DNA of 64,000 nucleotides from contig MNCI01016050.1 of assembly GCA_015680685.1 (NCBI GenBank), forward strand, positions 110,947 to 174,946. The letters are read 5' to 3'. The stretch comes from Gnetum montanum (Eukaryota; Streptophyta; Gnetopsida; Gnetales; Gnetaceae). Shown here one piece after another: positions 35,301 through 48,029 of this stretch. The number at the start of each line of letters is the position of its first letter. Position 1 is the stretch's first letter. The notes beneath the pieces were generated by a model, which saw nothing but the letters and a program-made list of their open reading frames with translations, did not search any database and was not told the origin of the DNA. The translations under genes were made by a program, and so were the position numbers.

Positions 35301-35632
35301 TAAAAGGCTAAAACTAAAATGTAAGTTCAAATGCTTAACTCAAAAATGCAAAAAAATTTCAAAAATAATTTCTAAGCTTCTAGAGGCTATTATAAGCTAC
35401 TAAAAAAATTGCTAAAATGTTATTATTGCTTATTTACAAACATTCTTGCGTTCTAGGAAGCCTTAGACACTATGTTTTTTTATCATTTTCACCAATTTCT
35501 ATTACTTGGAAACTAGGGGTTAGCTTATAAAAGTTTCTTTATATCAAATGCCAAATCCAAACATGTTTAAAATATTTGTCATGACTTGCATCACAACTTG
35601 TGACAAAGGTCACAATAGAAAAGGAAGGTATC
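32395..35632. other. AT-rich spacer left of element A'; no gene supported
   Basis: Poly-A/T-rich sequence with many simple runs and no long open frame of note. Because A' inserted after it, this stretch was once continuous with 44189-47793. Confidence 0.6.
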
Positions 35633-35637
35633 CTTGG
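35633..35637. other. Target-site duplication, left copy (CTTGG)
   Basis: CTTGG immediately before the left LTR of A'. The same five bases follow the right LTR at 44184-44188. Confidence 0.9.
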
Positions 35638-36421
35638 TGATGAGCAGCAAGGTACCCCTACGTCCAACCATACAAATATGAGCGTTCACACACGATCTGA
35701 TCGAATTCCAAGGATTATGCACTTACATAGAACAAGGATGAGTTATGCAATTATTATCTTCCCAAGCTTACTTGTAAGGCACAATTGTATGGTTAAGTAA
35801 ACTTGAGGTATGTGATTTTTATTATTTTATGTTTATGTTCTTGACTCTTAAAAGAGAGAAATGAGGTAATTTAATAGCTAATTTGATTTAACTAATTAAC
35901 TATCTTCTAACTAGTCCTAACACTAGCATCCATTTCCACTTTCCGGACACATCCTAAACCAGTGTAACACTATTGGGATTACCAAATGCTAATTGTTATT
36001 GGGTTACCAAGTGTTCCACATATGCTCAAAGTGGTTGTGCTAAGTGTGCTAATTCATTTATAATTGAAAATTAATAATTCTATGAAATAACATTAAGTAA
36101 CTATTGAAAGTATCAAATAACAGTAATTAATAATGCAAGGTTTATCACAAATTTTGTCTTTATTTTTAGACACAAGGTGTGCTCAGGTACATAATGCTTG
36201 AATAAAGATATGTTCACTTTATGACTCCTACTGTAGGCACTCAGAAATAATTCTAACTCTGGAATAGAAAAATACAAGAATTTGGCTAAGGGACTGAAAA
36301 ACTAATGCCAAACCAAGTGCCCCTATCTCTTATTTATAGGCAATGAGACAGGTTTCAACATCGCATGTCCAATATCACTTCGGCATCTCTGATATTGAGG
36401 GTCTGATATCGAGACTCATCA
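35638..36421 (-). repeat. 3' LTR of element A'
   Basis: Plus-strand ends TGATGAGC ... GACTCATCA. 784 bp. TATA box TATAAATA (minus) at 36331-36338. Fewer U3 repeats than the 5' LTR. Confidence 0.92.
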
Positions 36422-36433
36422 TACCCCCACGAC
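36422..36433 (-). other. Polypurine tract of element A'
   Basis: Minus strand GTCGTGGGGGTA directly next to the 3' LTR, the same motif as in element C. Confidence 0.8.
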
Positions 36434-37740
36434 TTAATGAAAACTCATCCTCGAGTTCCTTACAAAATATTGGGAAGGTATGGGATTATTGACTGAACGG
36501 CGATTGACGGTGACATGGAATGAAAAACTCAAAGTGCTTAGTAAATGGATCGACAAACATATTACAACATTGGTGCTCATAACCATTATGGTGAACACTA
36601 TACATAGATGACATCCAGACCTTCATTTGACAACTTGAAGAAAGAGCGAGAGAAAGGAAAATGAGGCACGTTGCTATTGATGTAAAAAATTTGCACATTT
36701 TTGTTCATCCATGGCCACATGACCAAGCTTGTTCCTTATGTAAATACTCTTACTCCAGTCCATCCTTAGTGCTTCCTCCTATCCTAGTTCATTGTTCATG
36801 TGATCACCATCTATAGACACAAGACAATCACGAATTAGCAAGGATAGATAAGATATAATGTAGTTGATACCTTGCCTCAATATGAAGCACATTAGCTAGG
36901 TTGTGGGTATGGTAGATACTGGGTTAGAGGTTTGTAACTACTAACTACCCAAGGTGTAGGGGTGGGACAAGTAATGGAATGAAAAAATTTGGGATAAGCC
37001 CCCATGACTAAGAGCGAACCTCTGGTAGCAATAGGATGGAAAATGAAAGAAACAGGAAGAGAAGAGAAATAACAATAGTGAAGCCAATTAAAGAAAGATA
37101 AAAATGGATGTCATGGATGGGGTGGAACAAGAAATAATTAATTGCAAGAAATTTTTAAGGGAAAAGAACTTAACAATTGCACCAAAAAGGAATGCCAATG
37201 GGTCCTCCCCAAAGCAGCCTCATGCATGTTATGCCTTGACAAACCCACAAACCAAAGAGCCTGTAGACTCTAGGAATGACATATGGAGACAATAGTTAAG
37301 AATTCACCCACAAGAATTTACCAAAGAATAACAATGCTCCAACCAATATATAGACTAATCATAAAACTAGCAATGAGGTTGAATACAGGAAGCAATACAA
37401 AAAGAGAAAAGAGAATGGAATGGAATCCCAAAATCAAGGTTGTGTAAAGTCCTTTATGTATTATGTGGTTAATGTGACTTAATAAAATTTAGCCCAAATC
37501 CAGATTAAAGCTAACCACATCAAGTGACCTCACATCAACACACTTGACCAACCCATCCTCTTGAAGCAACAAGAATGCTTTCATAGAGCAACAATTATTC
37601 CAAATGGAGAATAATTGTAAGGCCTATGTGGAGTGGTATGCCCAAAGAGCATCGTTCAGTTTGGTGCTCCATTCTTTCCTATATTTGCTAATGGTTCATG
37701 TCAATATTTTTGTGATTTCCCTATTAGTGACTTTGGCTTG
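36434..37740 (-). other. A' region between integrase and PPT; no gene supported
   Basis: Athila elements often carry an env-like frame here. I see only a 70-residue minus-strand frame at 36486-36698 with one hydrophobic stretch, and no recognisable family motif. The integrase C-terminus is also lost in this part. Confidence 0.45.
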
Positions 37741-38200
37741 ATCATTTGTTTAAGGATGATATGGTATAGTCAGTTTATGCTTGACTCCTAAGCATTGCAT
37801 CAACTTCCAAAAAGTCGCACCTGTAAAATATCTACCATTATCAAAAATAAGTGTACAAGGTATGCCAAACCTATTCATGATTTGTTGTTGAATAAACTGT
37901 GCAGTAGTAGATGATGTACAATTAGTAATGGTGGCTGGTTCCATCCATTTTATAAAATAGTCAATAGTAACAATAATATATGCTTTCCCATTGGACATTG
38001 GTGTAATAGTTCCCATAAAATCAATACCCCATATGTCGAAGGGTTCTAAGGGTTGAATCCATTATTGTGGACCCTCCATTCTAGTACTCATTGCCCCATC
38101 ACATTGGAAGCGCTCACAAGATTGGACAAAATGATGGGTATCCCAAAATAATGTAGGCTAATAATATCCTGCAAGCAAGATTTTAATAGTTTTTTATCTC
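37741..38200 (-). pseudogene. Integrase of element A', truncated
   Basis: Catalytic core with GKAYIIVTIDYFIKWMEPA, then RFGIPCTLIFDNGRYFTG and LGVKHKLTIPYHP. The first two catalytic Asp are visible (TIDYF and FDNG). The third acidic residue should follow YHP, but the frame ends there. The zinc-binding part to the right is heavily mutated. Confidence 0.75.
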
Positions 38201-38616
38201 CCAGTGTAATGATCCCCACAAGGGCCCTCATGAGCATCTTGGAGAATTCAAAATTGATCTACATCGGGAACACACCATCAGACCAAGCCATTGGAACATA
38301 CCTTGTAAAGGTGTCCATTGATTTCCATGAAATGTTTAACTTGGTGGAGAAATTGTTGTTTCTTTTTAATGTCCAGACCTTGTGGTGTTTCTTGAGTAAG
38401 AAGATAGGTAAGAATGCTACTATACTAATTTGTATCTGTGGGTGATTGATTGTTTATTACACCTACAAAGAGGAGTTCATCAGGGAAGCAATTAGAAATT
38501 GGGTATTTTTCTTCTTTGTTGTTCCATCACAACTGAGATAAATGATTGGAAACAACATTCTCGATTCCTTTACGATCGATCATCGTAAGATCAAACTCTT
38601 ACAAGATCACGAGCCA

Positions 38617-39100
38617 TCATATGATATGAGGGCTCACTGTTGGTTTATTTATAAGGAATCGAATTGCACTATGATATGTGTATACAAATATCTTATAGCC
38701 TAATACATAGTGCCTAAATTTTTCTAGTGCAAACACCATAGCCATTAACTCTTTTATTGTTGTGGTGTACTTGAGTTGTGCACTAGAAATACTCCGACTT
38801 GCATAGTGAATGTAATAGGGATGTTTTTGGTTATCTAATTGTGTAAGTACGGCTCCTAAAGTAAAATTGGACGTGTTAGTCATTATATGGAATGGTTTGG
38901 ACCAATCAAGAGCTTGTAGAATGAGTGTTTCTATGAGCTTCTGCTTCAAGGTTTGGAAAGCTAGCTCACATTCCTTGGTCCATTTAAAGGGTATGTCCTT
39001 TTTCATTAATTTTACCAACGATTTTGCAATCTTCGAAAGTTCTCAATGAAGCATCTATAATAGCCAGTGTGTCCAAGGAATGATTAGACATATTTTATGA
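38617..39100 (-). pseudogene. RNase H of element A'
   Basis: Frame of 133 residues starting MVKLMKKDIPFKWTKECELA, followed by FHIMTNTSNFTLGAVLTQ, HYASRSISSAQLKYTTTIKE and FALEKFRHYVLG. This is the standard Ty3-type RNase H following RT. The catalytic DAS of the first strand reads NTS here. Confidence 0.78.
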
Positions 39101-39760
39101 TTTCAGGTCGATAAGTGATTCATTGGATAACTTTAATTTTTTCAGGATCTACCTCTATCCTTGTTTGTGAAATTTTAGGCCGTAATACAATGCCCTCTTG
39201 GACCATTAAATGGAATTTTTGCCAATTGAGCCTTAGGTTGGTTTCAACATATCATTTTAGTACTTGCTCTAATAAGTCAAATGCTTGTTCAAAGTCTACT
39301 CTGTAGGTGGAGAAATCATCCATAAAAACCTCCACACCATTTCCTATTTGCTACTAAAATATACTGAGAACCAGATGTTAAAAAATTGTTGGAGCATTGC
39401 ACAAGCCAAATGACATCTACGTATATGTAAATGTTCCCCAAGGACTTATGAATGTAGTTTTGGCTTGGTCTTCTGGTGCTATTTGAATTTGATTGTACCC
39501 ACTGTAACCATCCAGAAAACTGTAGTAGCAATGCCTTAGAATGGTATCTAAAACTTAATCAACGAATGGTAATGGGAAATGGTCTTTAAATGTTGCCATG
39601 TTTAATAGCCTAAAGTCTATACACACCCTCCATTTACCAGCTTTTTTGGGCATAATGACTAATGAACTAACCCATTCATTGTCAGCAATGGGGTAGATGA
39701 ACTCAGCCTTCAGAAGTTGTTCAATTCCTTTCTTAACTATTTGCTTAAGCTTTGGGTTGA
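39100..39760 (-). pseudogene. Reverse transcriptase of element A'
   Basis: RT blocks are recognisable on the minus strand in shifting frames: the MPKK-GKW.VC region near 39620-39660, the finger and palm region near 39420-39540, and FLWMISPP, a frameshifted FMDDFS, near 39310-39330. It is more decayed than the RT of element A, with which it aligns. Confidence 0.7.
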
Positions 39761-40199
39761 ATTGTCTTTGCAGTTGTCGTCAAGGCTTCATAGAGGGGTT
39801 AATGTAAATTCTATGTTGGCATTTCTTAGGATCTATTCTAGTTAATTCAAGATATGATCAAGCAAAGGCTTTTGATCATTTATGTACCATCTTCAGCAAT
39901 CTTTCTTTTTTTGAGGAGTGAGCTTAGCGTTAATGATTACCGATTTTCCATTCTTGAGAAATGTATACTCCATACTGGTGGACAAAAATTTTTACTCAAG
40001 GGGCTCTTGCTTAAAATTGTTAGGGATTTCCAACTTTTCCTAGTTGATATTCTCTGTGTCAGTACTTGGAAGTTGGCGATGGACTTGCTCTAATGCATCT
40101 ATGCTATTAATATAGGCACAAGTCAAGCCCTCAGTTGGTTCCATGCATAAAGTTGAATTGCTCTCTTGGTTAGCTGTCAGCCACTGGGTGCCTTCCTAT

Positions 40200-40640
40200 G
40201 TGATGCATGGTACTTTCTTCTTCTCGATCTTTGCAAATGCATTTTCTTTTGATATCTCTAGGGAAAGATCACGATTTCCTAGGTGCACATCAATTATACT
40301 CAGCCATGCTCTTCCCATTATGATTAGGAAGTCCCCCTTATAGTTATTGACTTGGATCACTAGGAAATTGGCTGGATACGACTAGCCAAAAACAGTGGTG
40401 ATAATGTCCTCCACTAGTCCCAATGGAATAGTGATGGACTGGTCAGCCAACTCTAAATGAATGTTACTCTTTTTTAGCAGAGGCAAGTTCTAGGTTTTGT
40501 ACATTTCTTGAGAGATTAAGTTAACACCAAAACTTGAATCCAAAAGAACTTTTCAAGGCTCATTTCCAATGATTTGCAAATATATAAGAGGACTTTTAGG
40601 ATCAAAGAATTTTCAAGGAAGATGATTGGTTGTAATCCAA
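40200..40640 (-). pseudogene. Protease of element A'
   Basis: Minus-strand segment with VLLDSSFGVNLISQEMYK (active site region) and LIIMGRAWLS. It matches element A at 1165-1600. Stops present. Confidence 0.65.
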
Positions 40641-41272
40641 TCAGTGATGGCATGGGTTAACATAATAGTATGTGTTGAGTATGGTTTTTGGTTTGAAGGA
40701 AGCTCTGAAGATTTGAACAATGGCAAAGTGTTTTGATAATTAGTTGGTTATGGTTGTAAGGACTTGGTTGTACTGTTGGTTTTAAAGAAGGGTATCTTTT
40801 TTGATTAGTTGTCCAAACCAATAGTAAGTTGAGGATTCACAGCCCTTGTAGCATTACGTTGCTATGGCTGGGTAGGAAGCTCACCTTGCATAGTTGGAGT
40901 AGGTGGTAATGGAGTTGAGGGTGGAAGAGATGTGGAAAGATGAGAGGGATAGTACATATGTGGAAAATCACCCCGAGGAGAAGAACTTCTATAGTACTCA
41001 GGGGCTTGGTAGTGAGGTTGAAGAGCAATGTGACTAGTAGAGTCATGTGGAGAGATTGGCTACTGAACATAATACCTGTATGGGTTAGGTTGATGGTAAG
41101 GATACTGCTGATGTGGTGGTGGCATTCCCCATGATTGTCGGTGTTGCCACCATTGATACTGTTCATTCGGTTGTGGTGGAGCTCCACTCGGATAATATGT
41201 CAAGGGTTGGTGGAACTACCTTGGGTTACCTTGAGGATAAGGTAACCTTTTGGGTGTTTGTCATTTGTTTAA

Positions 41273-43198
41273 TCATGGGTTTAGTGCATACACCCTAGAC
41301 TCTTGTAGATGTGACACCATTGGGCAACATCCCTTAGGATGGTCATACTGGCAAATCTCACATTCGTGATCATTGTCTGTGTCTGAATCCACAACCTCTT
41401 CAATGATGACAACCTTACCCTTACATTTGTTACATGTATACTGAGCTTCTTTCTTTTTCCTCCTCTCTCGATCACTACTTGGTTCTCTAGACTCCTCTAC
41501 TATTTTTAGGACAGTTTGAAATTGGTCATCTAGGGAGTTCCATATTTGATTGACCTTTGTCGATACTTCTAATGAAAATTTTTGAATGGACAAAGTATTT
41601 CTATTCACCATCTTTTCAAGTGATGACTCTTCTTCATCTTCACAAAATCTAATTTCCTTCTTTTGGAAGGAAGGATCTCTGTTGTACTCCTTTGCACTTT
41701 CTCTTTTCCTCAACTCACCTTCCTCCTTGGCAACTTGCTCCAATAATATTTGTATTTGATGGACTGTGAGCTTGGATAGCCTTCCTTGGGGATAAGTCCC
41801 AAGGGTTCTTTGCGTTTCGTACCTAAGCCCATCTATGAGATGGCGTAGTTGTTCCTTTTGCGAGTAACCATGGCCAGGGCAACGATGTAATAATGTATAA
41901 TATTGGCCCATGGCAGCATCTAAGGGTTTGTGTCCTCCTTGTTTCTATCCTTGGATTTGCTTATGCAAGTTGGACACCTGGGAGTATGTTTGATACTTAT
42001 CATTGAATAGTTTTAACATGGTACTCCATTGATGAATGGATTCTGATTTTAAGAACCGATACTAGATTTCCGCTTCCTTGATCAATGTCCGTGGAAACAA
42101 CTTTAGCTTTTGCGACTTGTTTTCTATATTTTGCAAGGAACATGTATCATGGAATGCTTGCAAATGATTTTTAGGATCAGCATTGTATTGCCCTTCAAAT
42201 CATGGGATGTTATTCATGTCTAATCTTTTGATCCTATTATCTTTATGGTACCTTGTTGGGATCCTAACAGCCTCTATGATATTTAACATACTTCAAGTGG
42301 AGAGTAGGGGTTCATTGTAATCATGCTATTTATGGCATCTAGGATGCCTATGCTATTTCCTGCTCTCCCTTCTTTCATGATGTGTCTCTTTGGAATGCCC
42401 TCACCTCCTTTCTTTATTGTCTTGTTGATGATTTCTATCTAGCTAACCCTTATCCTCATGGTCTCATCCTTTGTGATTGTGTTCAAATATTGAAGAATAG
42501 GGGAAAGGCGATGATGAAGGTGAAGAGGAAGGAGGACTAGCACTGTGACGATTCCTGTCATCTTCTCTTTGGTGGTCGTGGCCTTGGTCATGGTTACGAT
42601 TAGAATGTCCATCATTGTCTTTCATTTGTGTTCCTTTTTTGGACACTTTGTGTTCGTTGGTACCAAAACCTAGGTTATGAATAGTTGAATGAAGATTATG
42701 ATACCCAACTCCTTAACCAAATTCAACAAGAGGAACATCATTTTGTGGAAAACCTCTTGAGACAAGTTCTCCACCGTCATTTTTACTTAGGACATACAGG
42801 ACATCCTGAGATCACTTCCCCTTCATGGATTTGTAATGTCTCTCTTGTTGCAAATCCCTTTGGTGTTGTGCCTTCATGGGTTGATAATCTCTTGAATCTT
42901 GCTCATGCACAACGTACTCTAATTAGAAGTGTTGCATACCAATTCCTGTGAGAGCACGAAGAAGCATGCTTGGGATCAAGCGATCGAGAGGTAATACTAT
43001 GTTATCTTCTAAATCACGCCATTGTAGTTGTTCATCTTGGTGGAGGATAAAGGTAAAATTTGGTACATACTCATCAAGATGAGTGTATACCATGTGAAAC
43101 TGTTGGGGTACTGGTGGATCATCATGTGCAACCTGCCTATGATTGTTCATAGTGTTGGACCTAGTTGGTAAAGCACTCTCATAAGAAGAAGGAGACAT
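41273..43198 (-). pseudogene. Gag of element A'
   Basis: Start ATG at 43198 (MSPSSYESA). The best-kept part, 41273-41911, is 212 residues: MGQYYTLLHRCPGHGYSQKE, LRHLIDGLRYETQRTLGT, LEQVAKEEGELRKRE, a basic K-rich stretch, and the zinc knuckle CEICQYDHPKGCCP. The capsid-like block resembles Athila Gag. The serine- and arginine-rich segment lies near 42460-42650. Confidence 0.75.
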
Positions 43199-43315
43199 GA
43201 TTGATTATTTAGTGTGTGATACCATTTTTTGGTAATTTTAAGATGGTTGACCTTAGGGGTTTGTTCGAATGATGGAAATATTTCCTAAGTTCTAATCAGC
43301 ACACAAACAACAAAA

Positions 43316-43333
43316 TCCCTGGCAACAGTGCCA
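43316..43333 (-). other. Primer-binding site of element A' (tRNA-Asp type)
   Basis: Minus strand TGGCACTGTTGCCAGGGA, one base from the LTR. It differs from the tRNA-Asp site TGGCGCCGTTGCCGGGGA at three positions, each a transition at a CpG of the intact site. Confidence 0.8.
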
Positions 43334-43334
43334 A

Positions 43335-44183
43335 TGATAAGTTGCAAGGTACCCCTACGTTCAACCATACGAATATGAGTGTTCACGCACGATTCGGTCG
43401 AATTCCAAGGATTAAGTGCTTATGCGCTTACACAAAGCAAGGATGAGTTATGCAATCATTGTCTTCCCAAGCTTACTTGTAAGGCATAATTGTATAGTTA
43501 AGTAAACTTGAGGTATGTGATTTTTATTATTTTATGTTTATGTTCTTGATGCTTAAAAGAGAGAAATGAGGTAATTTAATAGCTAATTTGATTTAACTAA
43601 TTAACTATCTTCTAACTAGTCCTAACACCAACATCCATTCCCACTTTTCAAACACATCCTAAACCAATGTAACATTACTGGGATTACCAAACGCTAATTG
43701 TTACCAGGTTACCAAGTGTTCCATGTATGCTCGAAGTGGTCATGTCGAGTGTGCTAATTCATTGATATTGACGATTAATAATTCTATGAAATAACATTAA
43801 GTAATAATTGAAAGTATCAAATAACAGTAAATAACATGAAATGCAATAATTAAGCTATTTTGAATGTTGCAAGGTTTATCAGAAAGTTTGTCTTTATTTT
43901 CAGATACAAGGTGTGCTCAGGTACACAATGCTTGAATAAAGATTTGTTCATTTATGACTCCTACTACGGGCACTTAGAAATAATTCTAACTCTAGAATAG
44001 AAAAACTGCAAGAATTTGGCTAAGGAACTAAAAAACTAATGCCAAACTAAGTGTCCCTGTCTCTTATTTATAGGCAATGAGATAGGTTCTGATATCGCAT
44101 GTCTGATATTACTTCGGCATCTCCGATATTGCATATCTGATATTGAGGATCCGATATCGAGGGTTTGATATTGGGACTCATCA
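43335..44183 (-). repeat. 5' LTR of element A'
   Basis: Plus-strand ends TGATAAGT ... GACTCATCA. 849 bp. TATA box (minus) at 44065-44072. U3 (44080-44183) holds five to six GATATC/GATATTGAG-type repeats. Confidence 0.92.
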
Positions 44184-44188
44184 CTTGG
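44184..44188. other. Target-site duplication, right copy (CTTGG)
   Basis: CTTGG directly after the right LTR, matching 35633-35637. Confidence 0.9.
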
Positions 44189-47100
44189 GATTCACATTGA
44201 CTAGTTAAGCAAGTTTACCTTTTAGGCCATCATCATCTGGCACTGTTTTAGGCATTAAAATGTGAATTACAAATCAAAACCTTAGTTTTATAGGTAAAAA
44301 TTCAATAAAATAGGAATGTCAATAAAACATGGTCAAAAGAGATCAAAACATTGACTAACATCCCACGAATGACATATAACTAAAAAATATGATAAAATGT
44401 AGAAAATAATAAAAAATATTCAAATTTAAAAATTAGACATTTTGACAAATAGTTGCTAAATAAACAAAAATTGGCCAAAGCATATGCCCTTAAAGAAAAA
44501 AAATACCAAAACCTATAAAAAGGAAGAAAAACATCAAATTATCCTTCTTGAAAGACAATGTAGTAGAAAGAAACCTTTGCATGGCTTAGATCTCCCAAGT
44601 AGCCTCATGTTGGCCTTTTGGTATGTCAAAATCTTAAGGAAATTGGAGAATATGGAAATGTGTTTGTAGTCTAGTAGGGCCATAAATGAGCAAGGACTTC
44701 AGAAAAAGAGTTGAGTTTGAAAATGAGATCTACTTTTAGATGTCATGAAATCTACATAGAGATGTCGTTATGAAGACTACATAGGAAAGATGAGGGCATG
44801 GACATGTATGATGATTACAAGCTAAATGAAGATGCTCTAGGGATTGGAAAGATGCCAAATCAATGAGAGAAAGCCTTAAGAACTAGAACTCAAAAGTTAA
44901 AAAGATGTCTCCAAGAAACAAAAAACATCTTGGCCGAGAGAAGTGCATTTACAAAAAGATGTCTTCCAAAAATAGGAGAATTCTCCTTTTGAAAGAAGAC
45001 ATCTTCTCAAAGACATCCTATTTTGAAAGGAGACGTCTCGCTAGAATTGAAGCTGAATTCAGAGAGATGTCCCAATCTTGAAGGAGATGCCTACATTAGC
45101 TGTTGGATAGCTGTTGCGAGAATTCGAAAGTATTTTTGGAAACTCCAATGCTATAAGAAGACTTCAAATTTTTGGAAATTGTGTAAGCACCATGTACATC
45201 AGATCAATCATTATCTTATCTATGCTATTGCATTCTTGTTTTTTATTGTTGTATCATTTGCTTGGTTGTATGTTGTATTGACCTTCAACTACAATAACTT
45301 GTAAATTTAGTTACATTCTTTTCTTGTAGCCTTGTGAGGTTGATGTGCTTCTTGCTAGAAGGCATTCTCATTGTGCTTGTTGGGATCCTATAGGATTGAT
45401 TGGTTTTGCAGCATAAAAACACTTTGAAAAGAAGCTCAATTTTGCAAAGGTTGTGGGATCCTTGAAACCACATTTTGAGCTTGTTGGGACCTTACAGGGT
45501 TAAGTGGTTTTGTAGTGATAAAAAACTCCAAAGCAAAGCTTAGAGCTTGTACAGGATGTGGCGCCCTTCAAACCACTTTTTGAGCTTGTTGGGACCTTGC
45601 GAGGTTGAGAGATTTTGTAGTGATAAAACTCTTGATAGCGAAGCTTAAATATTGTAAAGGTTGTGGTGTCTTCTAAACCACACTTTTTAAGAAACAAATT
45701 CCAGAGATGTGTACAAATTCTACCCTTTGAGTGTGGATGTACCCAAGTTGGGGAACCACATAAAATTTGGTGTGTTCATATGGTTGGTGCAATTTTATTT
45801 TGGTAAACTTATTCAATCCCGCTTCTAAGTTCTTGATCATTAGCTCCAACCCTAGGTAAAGTTGCAAATTAATAATGCTATCTAAGTAAAATCTGAAATT
45901 ATGACCTTACCAAAGTCTTAGTTGATAGTGTAGATCTAGATTTAACTTATCTGCAATCTAGTAGGATCTTCCTCTCTAGTTCTATCTCCTAGATATTAGC
46001 TATAAAATCAATTCATCACTCATGGAATGGTTGCCAAGTATTTATGCTTGTAAGGGGAAGGCATGGTTGGGTAAAAAAGGTAATCTAAAGGAAAAACTAA
46101 AAATAAAAAAATTTCTGATTCTAGAAAAATATTTTTAATTACTTTTTAAACATGGGCTAGTACCTAGCATTAGTCTAATAGACATGTTTTATGGGTAAGC
46201 TAATAACAAAGTCTAAGATTAAAACATAACTAACGCATGGCTATTATGAGATCCTCTAAAACAGAAGCTGAAAAAATAAAATCTAAAAAAAGTAAATGTT
46301 AATTTTACAAAAACCAAAAGAAAACATACCACAAACCAAAGTAGTAACCCAGATGTCAATGTCTGATACATGCTAACTCAAAACTTCAACAAAAGAGATT
46401 AATGTGCATTTGCGAATTTAAAAGAAAAATCCAAAATAGTAAAAATAAAAAAATACTAAAAAATATAAATATATTAAAAACATGAAAAGATCCTAGAAAT
46501 AAAATAAAATGAAAAGGAAAATAAAACCTTAAAAAATAAAAAATAATGTTAATTAAAAAGGGAATAGTTAAGCACATAGTTCATACCACAAAAGCATAAT
46601 CAAGTAAAAGGAAAGGTTAATAAAGAATAGACATAGGTTAGTATATAAGATATTAAAGATTCAAATTACAAACATACAAAGGGGTAAGGGTATCTAAGGT
46701 AGGGGTGTTACGCTATAGTTGCTAGTCCAACATAGAAAATACATCATTTTGACCTTTAAACAAAGCCAAACACATATGATAGACTCCCTAAGGCATCCTA
46801 AAAATAGAATTGTAGGATAACATTAGAGGAATGAGAGGTGTTCTTACATCATATCTTCAATGCTTGAAACTAGAAAAATGCATTTGTAACTTAAAAGAGG
46901 AGTTTCAATTTGTATAAACTAAAATCTTTAAAATATTAACTACGTTCCTTTCTAGTGACCACTCCATTAGAAAACTAATTGACCTTAAAGTAAAAATAAA
47001 AAATTTAGTAAACTACATATTAAAGTTCAAATATTTTACGTGAAACTAGTGACATTTCCAACCTTGGGAATCCTCTTTAGTTTAAGAATAGTAGCCCACC

Positions 47101-47793
47101 ATCCAAGGACAAAAGAGCAATTTTTTATCAAGAAAGTGACACGCATTAGTGAAGAGTCTCTAAATATGATCAATGAACAGGCTTGAAAAAACTCATAGAT
47201 GAGTTAACAAACACCAAATTGTAATTAAAAATTCCACTCACATAAGGCTTTATGAACATTTGTTATAGAAAGGACCTTTTTAGACCAACTCATAATGGTT
47301 GAACCAATTTTATGCCATCTAGCTTTTGCATCTTAAGATTGAAACTAATGTCCAGCAATTAATAAGGGGAAGATTAGATGACAGTAACATGCAAGCCTTC
47401 TTTAGTTGTGACAACCTTTATGGTATCTCTAATCTCTTATAGTACATATTTATGACTCCTATTCAGGGATGCTTTCTAGTATAAAAAAAATTATAAAGCA
47501 ACTAATGTAACACTCACACTAGTGAAGGAAAAGGATCTAATGGGATGAAGAAATGAAATTTCTCTGTTTGTTTTTTTTGCTTTCTCAAATGGAAAATCCT
47601 AAATTTACACTCACATGTTAAAGAAGGAAGAAATAAAAAAAAAAAGAAAAGGAAAATCTCACATCAAGAAGAAATTCATGAGAAGGCAACATTGATGAAA
47701 AAGAAATAAAACGTGATACCATTATCCTAAATGGAAAAGAAGTCATACTGATGCCTCATATTCAAGAGGGTATACAAGGAAGTAATGCTACAT
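44189..47793. other. AT-rich spacer between A' and B2; no gene supported
   Basis: Very AT-rich, with long A-runs on the plus strand between 46080 and 46680. Open frames such as 45023-45304 (ending in a hydrophobic stretch) show no known motif. It contains GATGTCT-type short repeats near 44890-45080 and the tandem repeat listed next. Confidence 0.55.
45375..45689. repeat. Minisatellite, about 105-bp unit, three copies
   Basis: Units start at 45375, 45479 and 45584, each with GCTTGTTGGGA(T/C)C. Each contains GTAGTGATAAAA or its variant, and ends AAACCAC followed by a T-run. A partial copy may precede it near 45330. Confidence 0.85.
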
Positions 47794-48029
47794 TGTGAAA
47801 CACCCTAAATTTTCAAGGCATTCTTGTTTTACCAGGGTTTTGGAATTGAGGCAAACATTTCCACAAGTGTAGCCTCATGACCGTTTGGTAGGAAATGATG
47901 CTTTGAGTTCAGACTGTCCAGTTTGGGCAATTTAACTAGCTGATAGTCCACTTAGAAAGCATGCTAAGGATTGTCGACAGCACTAAGGATCAACAAAATA
48001 GTTTAGAAAGTTTTCTAGTCAAGAAGTTT

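Larger units (their letters stand above)
35638..44183 (-). mobile_element. Element A': complete Athila-lineage LTR retrotransposon
   Basis: 8546 bp on the minus strand with both LTRs, PBS, PPT, gag, protease, RT, RNase H and integrase in gypsy order. It is flanked by a 5-bp duplication CTTGG. LTRs are 784 and 849 bp; by eye about nine bases in ten match over the first 300, so insertion is old. The length difference is mostly copy number of GATATC-type repeats in U3. All genes are broken. Confidence 0.92.

Noticed and set aside
36486-36698. Possible env-like frame of element A' between integrase and PPT
   Set aside because: Only about 70 residues with one hydrophobic stretch, and no family motif or counterpart that I can see.
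45023-45304. 93-residue frame ending in a hydrophobic segment
   Set aside because: AT-rich surroundings, no motif, no splice context or second copy; likely chance.
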